Part shown: piece after piece, positions 21,035 through 34,200 of the stretch
How positions within the stretch are numbered: position 1 is the stretch's first letter
How the letters are laid out: the number at the start of each line of letters is the position of its first letter
Source: Antedon mediterranea
Lineage: Eukaryota; Echinodermata; Crinoidea; Comatulida; Antedonidae
DNA: 64,000 bases
Assembly: GCF_964355755.1 (NCBI RefSeq)
Contig: NC_092670.1
Span: forward strand, 28,447,795 to 28,511,794
Direction of reading: 5' to 3'
Notes under the pieces: generated by a model
What the model saw: the letters and a program-made list of their open reading frames with translations, nothing else
Told to the model about the DNA's origin: nothing
The model's database searches: none
Made by a program: the position numbers and the translations under genes

Positions 21035-23741
21035 ATGGCGTCCGACGAGGAAGGATCTTCTCGCTCAGACAAAGTAAAGTTGAAATGTTTTTTCCAAATT
21101 TACAAGCATTCAAATGAAATTATCAGTCCAATTACTGAGATTCGATGGAATAAAGTGTTGCTCTGTTCAAAGAGTTGGATAAAATTAGATGGAGACGGCA
21201 AGGAAATCGCCATACATTTGACGGAGCTTGGTATGTCTGATGAAGGTAAATCGTTTGACGATGTCGTACGCGAGCATCCAGGCTTAGATTTTCATGCTAC
21301 CTGTTACAGGCGATATACTGATACATCTCGACTAAAAAAGGTAATATTTGGTTTCGATTATTATCAGAATACTCTAAGAGTTAATAATATAGTTAAATGA
21401 TACAGTATATAGGGTGCTACTGCACTTACTTATAGATCTATATTGTGCCCTTAGTTCCTGTGCTTGGTTGTTGATTGGGCTTTCTACTACTGTTAGTACC
21501 AGTACTACTACATAGGCCTAGGCCCTAGGCCATATTATATTATACAGTATATATTATTCAGTAGGCTACACAATTAATTTTAGTTAAATACCAATATAGG
21601 CTCTATATAAGACAAAATAAAATGCTGTATAAATTAATTATACGTTGAAATTGATGTTTAGGCTGAAACAAGAGTTGCCAAAAAGAGATCCCAAGCAGGA
21701 GACAGTGAGAGCCCAGATGAGCCACCAGTTAAGAGGGCCAAGCATTTTTTGAGAAGTAGTTCAGCCACAGCAATGGTTCAAAAAGCCACTATTTTGCCAA
21801 AGAAATGTATCATTTGTAAATTGCAAGACAAATTAGTGACGATCCAAGGCAAAAGAGGTCATGATAAATTAAGAAAGGCTTTAACAGATGATGCAGGTAA
21901 TTATTTGAAGAAAAAAAATTCACTTGTTATTGTTGTTTCTCCTATCCTAGAAATTTGTAAACATATGGTTAATTAATCAATCTGCTTTCTAATCCCCATC
22001 CTATAATGAGTTTTGCAGGCTCAACTGTTGTAATCCAATTAGAAAACCTTCCTACTGTACAACATAATGAGGTGTTCCAGGACATTTCTTCCATGTGAAC
22101 CTTTGCTATATAGTGTAATCATGGAGCTATACATTTTATATCTCCATGCTGTAGTTATGCATAACAAAATATCATTTCAATCATTTAGGAATTACACACT
22201 ATTGCTTTTGTTGATTTGATTTATGACAGGAATGTTGCGAAAAGCTGCAGAAATGAGAAGACGAAAGTATTTTAAAAGACATTTGAGGCAAAAGCTGTGC
22301 TTGTATTGAAGTGCGATATCATGACCAATGTTACAAAAACTACACCAAAATAGTTGTTAATTCACGTAAACGACATGATTCTGGAAAGTGAGTAAAACGT
22401 AACTTTCTAAAACTCTGTTGGTTTTTTTAATTTACATTTTTAATTTTTTTTTTATTTGCTTCAGTCTAAATGTTGAATTTTTAAACACCAAAATCTATAA
22501 AATATATTTTAATAATATTTATTATTATTTACAGGGAATTGGAAAGTGTTTTTTTAACATATAAGCAAAGCTATAAGGTATTTTGCAGAGATGTAATTGA
22601 TAAACGGTTACAGTATGGACAGGAGATACTAAGACTCGCAAAACTCCAAAAGCTTTTCATGAAATCAATTGAAAAAACAGAAAAAGTTTACTTGTCAACT
22701 ATAAGGTAGGCTGTCGATCCCTTCTTAAAAACGATGAAATAATTGTAATATTTTTGAGATCCAGTTACTGTAATAATTTCTTCATTGTATCTGTGTTACA
22801 ATTAACTATAATCAATTAATGTGTTATTTATAGATCAGACGTGTTGAAGAAGAAGCTCAGGATGGATTATCCTAACCTAATTTTTCATTCACCCACAAGA
22901 AGGTTAGTTGCTTAGTGTGTTTATATTAAATGATTATTTCACCAGGGATAATTTAAAAAAAAAATCTTTTTGTGGATTGGTCAAACTAAATATTTTATTT
23001 ATTTTTTCTTAATTAGAAATGAATCAGTTCTGGTGTACTTTAGCAATGTATCCCCTGGTCCATTTTTGTCATCAGGAAAAAGTACAACGGAGACAGATGA
23101 ATCATCAAAGTATGACATAGATATTCCAACTACTTCTACAACACACGAAATCTCCACTGATGGTGACAATAGAGACAAACTAAGGACTCTATATTTTGCA
23201 GGTACGGTTAAAATACAATAACTGGTATATATTGGTTTATTTTTAAATAACAACAATAAATGTTATTGCATAATTAAGGAAATGCTGTGGATCAAAGAGG
23301 TGAAAGCTGTATGCACTCAAAAAACAAAACTGTTATGATAGTAAGTGGTGTCGATCATAAATGCTGTACACAATACAGTATATGCTTTATATAAATTTAT
23401 TATTACTATGTTTCATTCACCCAATGCTATAAAATGTACTTGCAGGTACGATAGTAAATAATGCCATCAAATCAAACAAAGGTATGCAGAGTGAATGGCC
23501 TCCAAGAGCAGCGGACATTAATGATGTTGACATATCTGAAATTGTGCCATATGAGTTGTTTAATCTAATCGCAAAGTGTGTTGGTGCTGCAGAAGATACT
23601 ATACAAACCTCATTTTCAGATGTTACTGAAGAAACTCGAACGAAAATTTTATCGATATGCCAGGACATCCTGTACCTTGCTTGGAAAGGAAGAAGGCAGA
23701 CTCCAAAGTCACTTGCTCTAGGATTAACTGTTCGAGTGTGA
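21035..23741 (+). pseudogene. Transposon gene with seven exons, frameshifted and truncated
   Basis: The exons I infer are 21035-21340, 21662-21896, 22230-22387, 22535-22705, 22834-22902, 23017-23201 and 23446-23741. All introns have GT-AG ends and the phases agree across every junction. The first ATG is at 21035 (MASDEEGSS). The N-terminal part carries FHATCYRRYTD. Exon 2 carries KKCIICK and a basic region (KKRSQ, VKRAKH). Exon 3 carries VRYHDQCYKNYTK, so two CxxC/HxxxCY-like zinc modules are visible, the first lacking its second early Cys (KCFFQ). The last exon has ILYLAWKGRRQTPKSLALGL and stops at once. From memory, this pattern resembles large uncharacterised invertebrate proteins in which TPKHxxL is followed by many hundred more residues, so the core looks deleted. 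In exon 3 a net +1 or -2 indel near 22290 is needed to stay open (TGA at 22307 otherwise). Possibly an Academ-type protein; unverified. Confidence 0.6.
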
Positions 23742-23745
23742 ATGA

Positions 23746-23865
23746 GATGAGTGTGAAAACAGGACAAGAGAAGAAGAAAAAGAAGACACACCAGACTATG
23801 GCATTGAAGATGATGAATTAGACTATGGTGAATTAGACTATGAGGAAGATGAATATGAAATATAG
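23746..23865 (+). pseudogene. Acidic C-terminal tail remnant in the +1 frame
   Basis: Just after the stop of the last exon, the +1 frame is open to a TAG at 23863-23865. It encodes an acidic, Tyr-rich run (EEEKEDTPDYG, then DDELDYGELDYEEDEYE). This composition looks like the C-terminus of a larger protein. Its position directly after LGLTVR in another frame fits an internal deletion joining the first part of the gene to its end. It could instead be chance low-complexity coding. Confidence 0.4.
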
Positions 23866-23989
23866 TTTATACGGTTTTGAATGCAACAAAATCATCATAA
23901 AAAGTAACTGTAATGTAATAGGCCTACACTATAACCAATGTGAAACACTAACCATGGTTATGCAAACAGAAACTGTGAACATGTGAATA

Positions 23990-24200
23990 AAAAAAAAAGA
24001 TTTAAAAAAAATGAAAACAAAATGGAAACCATGAGAATATAAATAAATAATGTAACCACGAGAATATAATAATAAAAACTGTAACCATGAGAATATAAAG
24101 AAAAATAGTAACTATGAGAATATAAAGAAATTGTGTAACCATTAAAAGAAATTGTGTAACCATGAGAATATAAAGAAAAATATTAACCATGAGAATAAAT
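23990..24200 (+). repeat. Short AT-rich minisatellite in the transposon
   Basis: Imperfect repeats of about 25-30 bp with core AACCATGAGAATATAAAGAA run about seven times. The frames that cross it on either strand are repetitive (FLYILMVT-like) and not genes. From 24201 to the right terminal repeat there is AT-rich DNA with one clear hairpin and no recognised gene. Confidence 0.7.
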
Positions 24201-24474
24201 ACAATTACATTGAAACAAAACAAATATTTGATGTTTGTATTTTATTTAATAATTTAAATTTACTATTGCATTGGTGTTTATTACTAGGAATATGTGTTCT
24301 AAATGTTTCACAGTTAAATCATATCAGTCACTATGTACATCCTACGGTATAAACTTCGCATAATATTGCTGCTGTATTTCTACTGCTATTAATAGCCTAC
24401 CTGTCGGGAGAAACCATTATACGAACAGTTGAAGCCATTTGTAATTATAAATGTTTTAATGTCGGGGGATAATT

Positions 24475-24505
24475 ATTAACTCTAAATTTCAATTTTAGAG
24501 TTAAT
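24475..24505. other. 12-bp perfect inverted repeat
   Basis: ATTAACTCTAAA and TTTAGAGTTAAT flank a 7-nt loop. It lies in the 3' AT-rich part of the transposon. It has no following T run, so no terminator role is evident. Confidence 0.6.
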
Positions 24506-24784
24506 ATAAATTTGTATTCACCAAATTTATTTAAAAAAATAAAGAATAAATCTATTTTGATAATAAATAACTTGCCTATATATTTCTTATAAATCGTGAT
24601 AATAATAGTACAGTCTAGTTATAGTGCGCCACCAGTTGTTTCAGCCTCGCTATTTCGTAAGAAATCGTTGGCATATTTACCAACTTTAACCGTAATTTTC
24701 TACCAAACGCCAGGTATTTTTTTGTGGAACTTTTACTTTTTGTACTATTAGTATTTATTTAGAACAGTATATGTGGTAAAAAAG

Positions 24785-24849
24785 TATTATGCTTGATGAG
24801 GAACGGGATTGCTTTTCCAGGCATCATTTCAGCTTCGCCGTAAGGCCTA
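24785..24849 (-). repeat. Right terminal inverted repeat
   Basis: This is the inverse of 20765-20819, with a perfect outer 12 bp, a second matching block at the inner edge, and a divergent centre. Confidence 0.75.
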
Positions 24850-27800
24850 AGTGCTTAGAAAAGCTTCAAATCGCATTTGGAGACGTTTTAGACCATTTTG
24901 TGATTTTCGAAAAAACTTGTTAACATAAAAACACCAAATTGCTTAGAATAGCTTCAAATCGCATTTGGAGACGTTTTAGACCATTTTCTGATTTTCGAAA
25001 AAACTTGTTAACATAAAAACACCAAAGTGCTAAGAATAGCTTGAAATTGCATTTGGAGACATTTTAGACTATTTTGTGATTTTCGAAAAAATTCGTTAAC
25101 ATAAAAACATCAAAGTGCTTAAAATCACATTAGAAACCGTTTTAGACCATTTTGAGCATTTCGATAAAACTTTTCACACAAAAACATCAAAGAGCACAAA
25201 ATAGCTTAATATCGTATTTAAAAACGTTTTTGACCATTTTGAGCATTTCGACAAAAATTATTCACACAAAACAGCAAAGTGTACAGAATTGCTTCAAATC
25301 GCATTTGGAGACGTTTTAGACCATTTTGTGATTTTCGAAAAAACTTGTTAACATAAAAACACAAAATTGCTTAGAATAGCTTAAAATCGCATTTGGAGAC
25401 GTTTTACACCATTTTGTGATTTTCGAAAAAACTTGTTAACATAAAAACATCAAAGTGTACAGAATAGCTTCAAATCGCTTTTTGAGACATTATAGACCCT
25501 TTTGTGATTTTCGAAAAAACTTGGTTCCACAAAAACACCAAAGTGCTTAAAATAGCTTCAAATCGCATTTGGAGACGTTTTAGACCATTTTGTGATTTTC
25601 GAAATAACTCGTTACCATAAAAACACCTAAGTGCTTATAATTGCTTCAAATCGCATTTGGAGACGTTTTAGACCATTTTGTGATTTTCTAAAAAAGTTGT
25701 TAACATAAAAACATCAAAGTGCTTAAAATCACATTAGAAACCGTTTTAGACCATTTTGAGCATTTCGATAAAACTTTTCACACAAAAACATCAAAGAGCA
25801 CAAAATAGCTTAATATAGTATTTAAAAACGTTTTTGACCATTTTGAGCATTTTGACAAAAATTATTCACACTAAACAGCAAAGTGTACAGAATAGCTTCA
25901 AATCGCATTTGGAGACGTTTTAGACCATTTTTTGATTTTCGAAAAAACTTGTTAACATAAAAACATCAAAGTGTACAGAATAGCTTCAAATCGCTTTTTG
26001 AGACAATATAGACCCTTTTGTGATTTTCGAAAAAACTTGGTTCCACAAAAACACCAAAGTGCTTAAAATAGCTTCAAATCGCATTTGGAGACGTTTTAGA
26101 CCATTTTGTGATTTTCTAAAAAAGTTGTTAACATAAAAACACCAAAGTGCTTAGAATAGCTTCAAATCGCATTTGGAGACGTTTTAGACAATTTTGTGAT
26201 TTTCGAAAAAACTTGTAAACATAAAAACACCAAAGTGCTTAGAAAAGCTTCAAATCGCATTTGGAGACGTTTTAGACCATTTTGTGATTGTCGAAAAAAC
26301 TTGTTAACATAAAAACACCAAATTGCTTAGAATAGCTTCAAATCGCATTGTGAGACGTTTTAGACCATTTTGTGATTTTCGAAAAAATTCGTTAACATAA
26401 AAACATCAAAGTGCTTAAAATCACATTAGAAACCGTTTTAGAACATTTTGAGCATTTCGATAAAACTTTTCACACAAAAACATCAAAGAGCACAAAATAG
26501 CTTAATATCGTATTTAAAAACGTTTTAGACCATTTTGAGCATTTCGACAAAAATTATTCACAAAAAACAGTAAAGTGTACAGAATAGCTTCAAATCGCAT
26601 TTGGAGACGTTTTAGAGCATTTTGTGATTTTCGAAAAAACTTGTTAACATAAAAACACCAAATTGCTTAGAATAGCTTAAAATCGCATTTGGAGACGTTT
26701 TAGACCATTTTGTGACTTTCGAAAAAACTTGTTAACATAAAAACATCAAAGTGTACAGAATAGCTTCAAATCGTATTTTGAGACATTTTAGACCCTTTTG
26801 TGATTTTCGAAAAAACTTGGTTACACAAAAACACCAAAGTGCTGAAAACAGCTTCAAATCGCATTTGGAGACGTTTTAGACCATTTTGTGATTTTCGAAA
26901 AAACTTGTTAACATAAAAACCCCAAATTGCTTAGAATAGCTTAAAATCGCATTTGGAGACGTTTTAGACCATTTTGTGATTTTCGAAAAAACTTGTTAAA
27001 ATAAAAACACCAAATTGCTTAGAATAGCTTCAAATCACATTAGAAACCGTTTGAGACCATTTTGAGCATTTCGATAAAACTTTTCACACAAAAACATCAA
27101 AGAGCACAAAATAGCTTAATATCGTATTTAAAAACGTTTTTGACCATTTTGAGCATTTCGACAAAAATTATTCACACAAAACAGCAAAGTGTACAGAATA
27201 GCTTCAAATCGCATTTGGAGACGTTTTAGACCATTTTGTGATTTTCGAAAAAAACTTGTTAACATAAAAACACCAAAGTGCTTAGAATAGCTTCAAATCG
27301 CATTTTGTGACATTTTCGACCATTTTGTGATTTTCGAAAAAACTTGTTAACATAAAAACACCAAATTGCTTAGAATAGCTTAAAATCGCATTTGGAGACG
27401 TTTTAGACCATTTTGTGATTTTCAAAAAAACTTGTTAAAATAAAAACACCAAATTGCTTAGAATAGCTTCAAATCGCATTTGGAGACGTTTTAGACCATT
27501 TTCTGATTTTCGAAAAAACTTGTTAACATAAAAACACCCAAGTGCTAAGAATAGCTTGAAATCGCATTTGGAGACATTTTAGACCATTTTGTGATTTTCG
27601 AAAAAAATTCGTTAACATAAAAACATCAAAGTGCTTAAAATCACATTAGAAACCGTTTTAGACCATTTTGAGCATTTCGATAAAACTTTTCACACAAAAA
27701 CATCAAAGAGCACAAAATAGCTTAATATCGTATTTAAAAACGTTTTTGACCATTTTGAGCATTTCGACAAAAACTATTCACACAAAACAGCAAAGTGTAC

Positions 27801-30800
27801 AGAATAGCTTCAAATCGCATTTGGAGACGTTTTAGACCATTTTGTGATTTTCGAAAAAACTTGTTAACATAAAAACACCAAATTGCTTAGAATAGCTTAA
27901 AATCGCATTTGGAGACGTTTTACACCATTTTGTGATTTTCGAAAAAACTTGTTAACATAAAAACACCAAAGTGCTTAGAATAGCTTCAAATCGCATTTGG
28001 AGACGTTTTACACCATTTTGTGATTTTCGAAAAAACTTGTTAACATAAAAACACCAAAGTGCTTAGAATAGCTTCAAATCGCATTTGGAGACGTTTTAGA
28101 CCATTTTGTGACTTTCGAAAAAATTCGTTAACATAAAAACATCAAAGTGCTTAAAATCACATTAGAAACCGTTTTAGACCATTTTGAGCATTTCGATAAA
28201 ACTTTTCACACAAAAACATCAAAGAGCACAAAATAGCTTAATATCGTATTTAAAAACGTTTTTGACCATTTTGAGCATTTCGACAAAAACTATTCACACA
28301 AAACAGCAAAGTGTACAGAATAGCTTCAAATCGCATTTGGAGACGTTTTAGACCATTTTGTGATTTTCGAAAAAACTTGTTAACATAAAAACACCAAATT
28401 GCTTAGAATAGCTTAAAATCGCATTTGGAGACGTTTTACACCATTTTGTGATTTTCGAAAAAACTTGTTAACATAAAAACACCAAAGTGCTTAGAATAGC
28501 TTCAAATCGCATTTGGAGACGTTTTACACCATTTTGTGATTTTCGAAAAAACTTGTTAACATAAAAACACCAAAGTGCTTAGAATAGCTTCAAATCGCAT
28601 TTGGAGACGTTTTAGACCATTTTGTGACTTTCGAAAAAATTCGTTAACATAAAAACATCAAAGTGCTTAAAATCACATTAGAAACCGTTTTAGACCATTT
28701 TGAGCATTTCGATAAAACTTTTCACACAAAAACATCAAAGAGCACAAAATAGCTTAATATCGTATTTAAAAACGTTTTTGACCATTTTGAGCATTTCGAC
28801 AAAAATTATTCACACAAAACAGCAAAGTGTACAGAATTGCTTCAAATCGCATTTGGAGACGTTTTAGACCATTTTGTGATTTTCGAAAAAACTTGTTAAC
28901 ATAAAAACACAAAATTGCTTAGAATAGCTTAAAATCGCATTTGGAGACGTTTTACACCATTTTGTGATTTTCGAAAAAACTTGTTAACATAAAAACATCA
29001 AAGTGTACAGAATAGCTTCAAATCGCTTTTTGAGACATTATAGACCCTTTTGTGATTTTCGAAAAAACTTGGTTCCACAAAAACACCAAAGTGCTTAAAA
29101 TAGCTTCAAATCGCATTTGGAGACGTTTTAGACCATTTTGTGATTTTCGAAATAACTCGTTACCATAAAAACACCTAAGTGCTTATAATTGCTTCAAATC
29201 GCATTTGGAAACGTTTTAGACCATTTTGTGATTTTCTAAAAAAGTTGTTAACATAAAAACATCAAAGTGCTTAAAATCACATTAGAAACCGTTTTAGACC
29301 ATTTTGAGCATTTCGATAAAACTTTTCACACAAAAACATCAAAGAGCACAAAATAGCTTAATATAGTATTTAAAAACGTTTTTGACCATTTTGAGCATTT
29401 TGACAAAAATTATTCACACTAAACAGCAAAGTGTACAGAATAGCTTCAAATCGCATTTGGAGACGTTTTAGACCATTTTTTGATTTTCGAAAAAACTTGT
29501 TAACATAAAAACATCAAAGTGTACAGAATAGCTTCAAATCGCTTTTTGAGACAATATAGACCCTTTTGTGATTTTCGAAAAAACTTGGTTCCACAAAAAC
29601 ACCAAAGTGCTTAAAATAGCTTCAAATCGCATTTGGAGACGTTTTAGACCATTTTGTGATTTTCGAAAAAAGTTGTTAACATAAAAACACCAAAGTGCTT
29701 AGAATAGCTTCAAATCGCATTTGGAGACGTTTTAGACCATTTTGTGACTTTCGAAAAACTTGTTAACATAAAAACATCAAAGTGTACAGAATAGCTTCAA
29801 ATCGCATTTTGAGACATTTTAGACCATTTTGTGATATTCAAAAGAACTCGTTACCATAAAAACACCAAAGTGCTTAGAAAGTGCTTAAAATCACATTAGA
29901 AACCGTTTTAGACCATTTTGAGCATTTCGATAAAACTTTTCACACAAAAACATCAAAGAGCACAAAATAGCTTAATATAGTATTTAAAAACGTTTTTGAC
30001 CATTTTGAGCATTTTGACAAAAATTATTCACACTAAACAGCAAAGTGTACAGAATAGCTTCAAATCGCATTTGGAGACGTTTTAGACCATTTTGTGATTT
30101 TCTAAAAAAGTTGTTAACATAAAAACATCAAAGTCCTTAAAATCACATTAGAAACCGTTTTAGACCATTTTGTGATTTTCTAAAAAAGTTATTAACATAA
30201 AAACACCAAAGTGCTTAGAATAGCTTCAAATCGCATTTGGAGACGTTTTAGACCATTTTGTGATTTTCGAAAAAACTTGTTAACATAAAAACACCAAAGT
30301 GCTAAGAATAGCTTGAAATCGCATTTGGAGACATTTTAGACCATTTTGTGATTTTCGAAAAAATTCGCTAACATAAAAACATCAAAGTGCTTAAAATCAC
30401 ATTAGAAACCGTTTTAGACCATTTTGAGAATTTCGATAAAACTTTTCACACAAAAACATCAAAGAGCACAAAATAGCTTAATATCGTATTTAAAAACGTT
30501 TTTGACCATTTTGAGCATTTCGACAAAAACTATTCACACAAAACAGCAAAGTGTACAGAATAGCTTCAAATCGCATTTGGAGACGTTTTAGACCATTTTG
30601 TGATTTTCGAAAAAACTTGTTAACATAAAAACACCAAATTGCTTAGAATAGCTTAAAATCGCATTTGGAGACGTTTTACACCATTTTGTGATTTTCGAAA
30701 AAACTTGTTAACATAAAAACACCAAAGTGCTTAGAATAGCTTCAAATCGCATTTGGAGACGTTTTAGACCATTTTGTGACTTTCGAAAAAACTTGTTAAC

Positions 30801-31253
30801 ATAAAAACATCAAAGTGTACAGAATAGCTTAAAATCGCATTTGGAGACATTTTAGACCCTTTTGTGATTTTCGAAAAAACTTGGTTACACAAAAACACCA
30901 AAGTGCTTAAAATAGCTTCAAATCGCATTTGGAGATATTTTAGACCAATTTGTGATTTTCGAAAAAACTTGTTAACATAAAAACACCAAAGTGTTTAGAA
31001 TAGCTTCAAATCACATTTGGAGACGTTTTAGACCATTTTGTGATTTTCGAAAAAACTTGTTAACATAAAAACACCAAAGTGCTTAAAATCACATTAGAAA
31101 CCGTTTGAGACCATTTTGAGCATTTCGATAAAACTGTTCACACAAAAAAACATCAAAGAGCACAAAATAGCTTAATATCGTATTTAAAAACGTTTTTGAC
31201 CATTTTGAGCATTCGACAAAAATTATTCACACAAAACAGCAAAGTGTACAGAA
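24850..31253 (+). repeat. 88-bp satellite, forward block 2 (about 73 monomers)
   Basis: It continues the forward array after the transposon. About eleven copies of the 77-88-87 cassette occur (near 25210, 25810, 26510, 27120, 27725, 28240, 28755, 29355, 29970, 30480, 31170). Some carry the variant ATATAGTATTT in place of ATATCGTATTT. A long-range duplication is visible: 25281 onward (variant CAGAATTGCTTC) recurs at 28829, offset 3548 bp. The block ends in the middle of an 87-bp type monomer at an orientation switch. Confidence 0.9.
27611..28642 (+). repeat. 516-bp higher-order repeat, two tandem copies
   Basis: The copies start at 27611 and 28127 and a related unit starts at 28643. Each holds six monomers: the cassette (77+88+87) plus three 88-bp monomers, which sum to 516. 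The shared variants TTTTACACCATTTTG and GTGACTTTCGAAAAAATTCG support this. Confidence 0.75.
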
Positions 31254-34200
31254 TTTTTTTCGAAAGTCACAAAATGGTCTAAAACGTCTCCAAATGCGAT
31301 TTGAAGCTATTCTAAGCACTTTGGTGTTTTTATGTTAACAAGTTTTTTCGAAAATCACAAAATGGTATAAAACGTCTCCAAATGCGATTTTAAGCTATTC
31401 TAAGCACTTTGGTGTTTTTATGTTAACAACTTTTTTCGAAAATCACAAAATGGTCTAAAACGTCTTCAAATGCGATTTGAAGCTATTCTAAGCACTTTGG
31501 TGTTTTTATGTTAACAAGTTTTTTCGAAAATCACAAAATGGTATAAAACGCCTCCAAATGCGATTTTAAGCTATTCTAAGCACTTTGGTGTTTTTATGTT
31601 AACAAGTTTTTTCGAAAATCACAAAATGGTGTAAAACGTCTCCAAATGCGATTTGAAGCTATTCTAAGCAATTTGGTGTTTTTATGTTAACAAGTTTTTT
31701 CGAAAATCACAAAATGGTCTAAAACGTCTCCAAATGCGATTTGAAGCTATTCTAAGCACTTTTGTCTTTTTATGTTAACAAGTTTTTTCGAAAATCACAA
31801 AATGGTCTAAAATGTCTCCAAATGCGATTTGAAGCTTTTCTAAGCACTTTGGTGTTTTTATGTTTACAAGTTTTTTCGAAAATCACAAAATGTCTATAAT
31901 GTCTCAAAATGCGATTTGAAGCTATTCTGTACACTTTGATGTTTTTATGTTAACAAGTTTTTTCGAAAATCACAAAATGGTCTAAAACGTCTCCAAATGC
32001 GATTTGAAGCTATTCTGTACACTTTGCTGTTTTGTGTGAATAATTTTTGTCAAAATGCTCAAAATGGTCAAAAACGTTTTTAAATACTATATTAAGCTAT
32101 TTTGTGTTCTTTGATGTTTTTGTGTGAAAAGTTTTATCGAAATGCTCAAAATGGTCTAAAACGGTTTCTAATGTGATTTTAAGAACTTTGATGTTTTTAT
32201 GTTAACAACTTTTTTAGAAAATCACAAAATGGTGTAAAACGTCTCCAAATGCGATTTGAAGCTATTCTAAGCACTTTGGTGTTTTTATGTTAACAAGTTT
32301 TTTCGAAAATCACAAAATGGTCTAAAACGTCTCCAAATGCGATTTGAAGCAATTCTAAGCACTTTGGTGTTTTTATGGTAACGAGTTTTTTTGAATATCA
32401 CAAAATGGTTTAAAATGTCTCCAAATGCGATTTGAAGCTTTTCTAAGCACTTTGGTGTTTTTATGGTAACGAGTTATTTCGAAAATCACAAAATGGTCTA
32501 AAACGTCTCCAAATGCGATTTGAAGCTATTCTGTACACTTTGCTGTTTTGTGTGAATAATTTTTGTCAAAATGCTCAAAATGGTCAAAAACGTTTTTAAA
32601 TACTATATTAAGCTATTTTGTGCTCTTTGATGTTTTTGTGTGAAAAGTTTTATCGAAATGCTCAAAATGGTCTAAAACGGTTTCTAATGTGATTTTAAGC
32701 ACTTTGATGTTTTTATGTTAACAACTTTTTTCGAAAATCACAAAATGGTCTAAAACGTCTCCAAATGCGATTTGAAGCTATTCTAAGCACTTTGGTGTTT
32801 TTATGTTAACAAGTTTTTTCGAAAATCACAAAATGGTCTAAAACGTCTCCAAATGCGATTTGAAGCAATTCTAAGCACTTTGGTGTTTTTTATGTTAACA
32901 AGTTTTCTCGAAAATCACAAAATGGTCTAAAACGTCTCCAAATGCGATTTGAAGCTATTCTAAGCACTTTGGTGTTTTTATGTTAACAAGTTTTTTCGAA
33001 AATCACAAAATGGTCTAAAACGTCTCCAAATGCAATTTGAAGCTATTCTAAGCACTTTGGTGTTTTTATGTTAACAAGTTTTTTCGAAAATCACAAAATG
33101 GTTTAAAACGTCTCCAAATGCGATTTGAAGCTATTTTAAGCACTTTGGTGTTTTTGTGTAACCAAGTTTTTTCGAAAATCACAAAAGGATCTATAATGTC
33201 TCCAAATGCGATTTGAAGCTTTTCTAAGCACTTTGGTGTTTTTATGTTTACAAGTTTTTCTCGAAAATCACAAAATGGTCTAAAACGTCTCAAAATTCGA
33301 TTTGAAGCTATTCTAAGCACTTTGGTGTTTTTATGTTAACAACTTTTTTAGAAAATCACAAAATGGTCTAAAACGGTTTCTAATGTGATTTTAAGCACTT
33401 TGATGTTTTTATGGTAACGAGTTATTTCGAAAATCACAAAATGGTCTAAAACGTCTCCAAATGCGATTTTAAGCTATTCTAAGCACTTTGGTGTTTTTAT
33501 GTTAACAAGTTTTTTCGAAAATCACAAAATGGTCTAAAACGTCTCCAAATGCGATTTGAAGCTATTTTAAGCACTTTGGTGTTTTTGTGTAACCAAGTTT
33601 TTTCGAAAATCACAAAAGGGTCTAAAATGTCTCAAAATGCGATTTGAAGCTATTCTGTACACTTTGATGTTTTTATGTTAACAAGTTTTTTCGAAAGTCA
33701 CAAAATGGTCTAAAACGTCTCCAAATGCGATTTGAAGCTATTCTAAGCACTTTGGTGTTTTTATGTTAACAACTTTTTTCGAAAATCACAAAATGGTCTA
33801 AAACGTCTCCAAATGCGATTTGAAGCAATTCTAAGCACTTTGGTGTTTTTTATGTTAACAAGTTTTTTCGAAAATCACAAAATGGTCTAAAACGTCTCCA
33901 AATGCGATTTGAAGCTATTCTAAGCACTTTGGTGTTTTTATGTTAACAAGTTTTTTCGAAAATCACAAAATGGTCTAAAACGTCTCCAAATGCGATTTGA
34001 AGCTATTCTAAGCACTTTGGTGTTTTTATGTTAACAAGTTTTTTCGAAAATCACAAAATGGTGTAAAACGTCTCCAAATGCGATCTTAAGCTATTCTAAG
34101 CAATTTGGTGTTTTTATGTTAACAAGTTTTTTCGAAAATCACAAAATGGTCTAAAACGTCTCCAAATGCGATTTGAAGCTATTCTGTACACTTTGCTGTT

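Larger units (their letters stand above)
20765..24849 (+). mobile_element. DNA transposon, 4085 bp, inserted in a satellite monomer
   Basis: The ends are terminal inverted repeats beginning TAGGCCTTACGG on both sides. The flanking satellite AAAGTGCTTAG is split with AGT (or AAGT) on each side, so the target duplication is 3 bp, or 4 bp if the last A is counted. Inside is a spliced gene (21035-23741) with Cys/His modules, an acidic remnant tail, a minisatellite and AT-rich sequence. A 3-4 bp duplication is known for the Academ superfamily and 3 bp for several others; the superfamily cannot be fixed because no catalytic domain is visible. The gene is broken, so this copy is non-autonomous. Confidence 0.8.

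Noticed and set aside
22999-23791. Minus-strand frames of 85 and 124 codons in the transposon
   Set aside because: They lie antisense to spliced exons 6 and 7, which have consistent splice phases; shadows.
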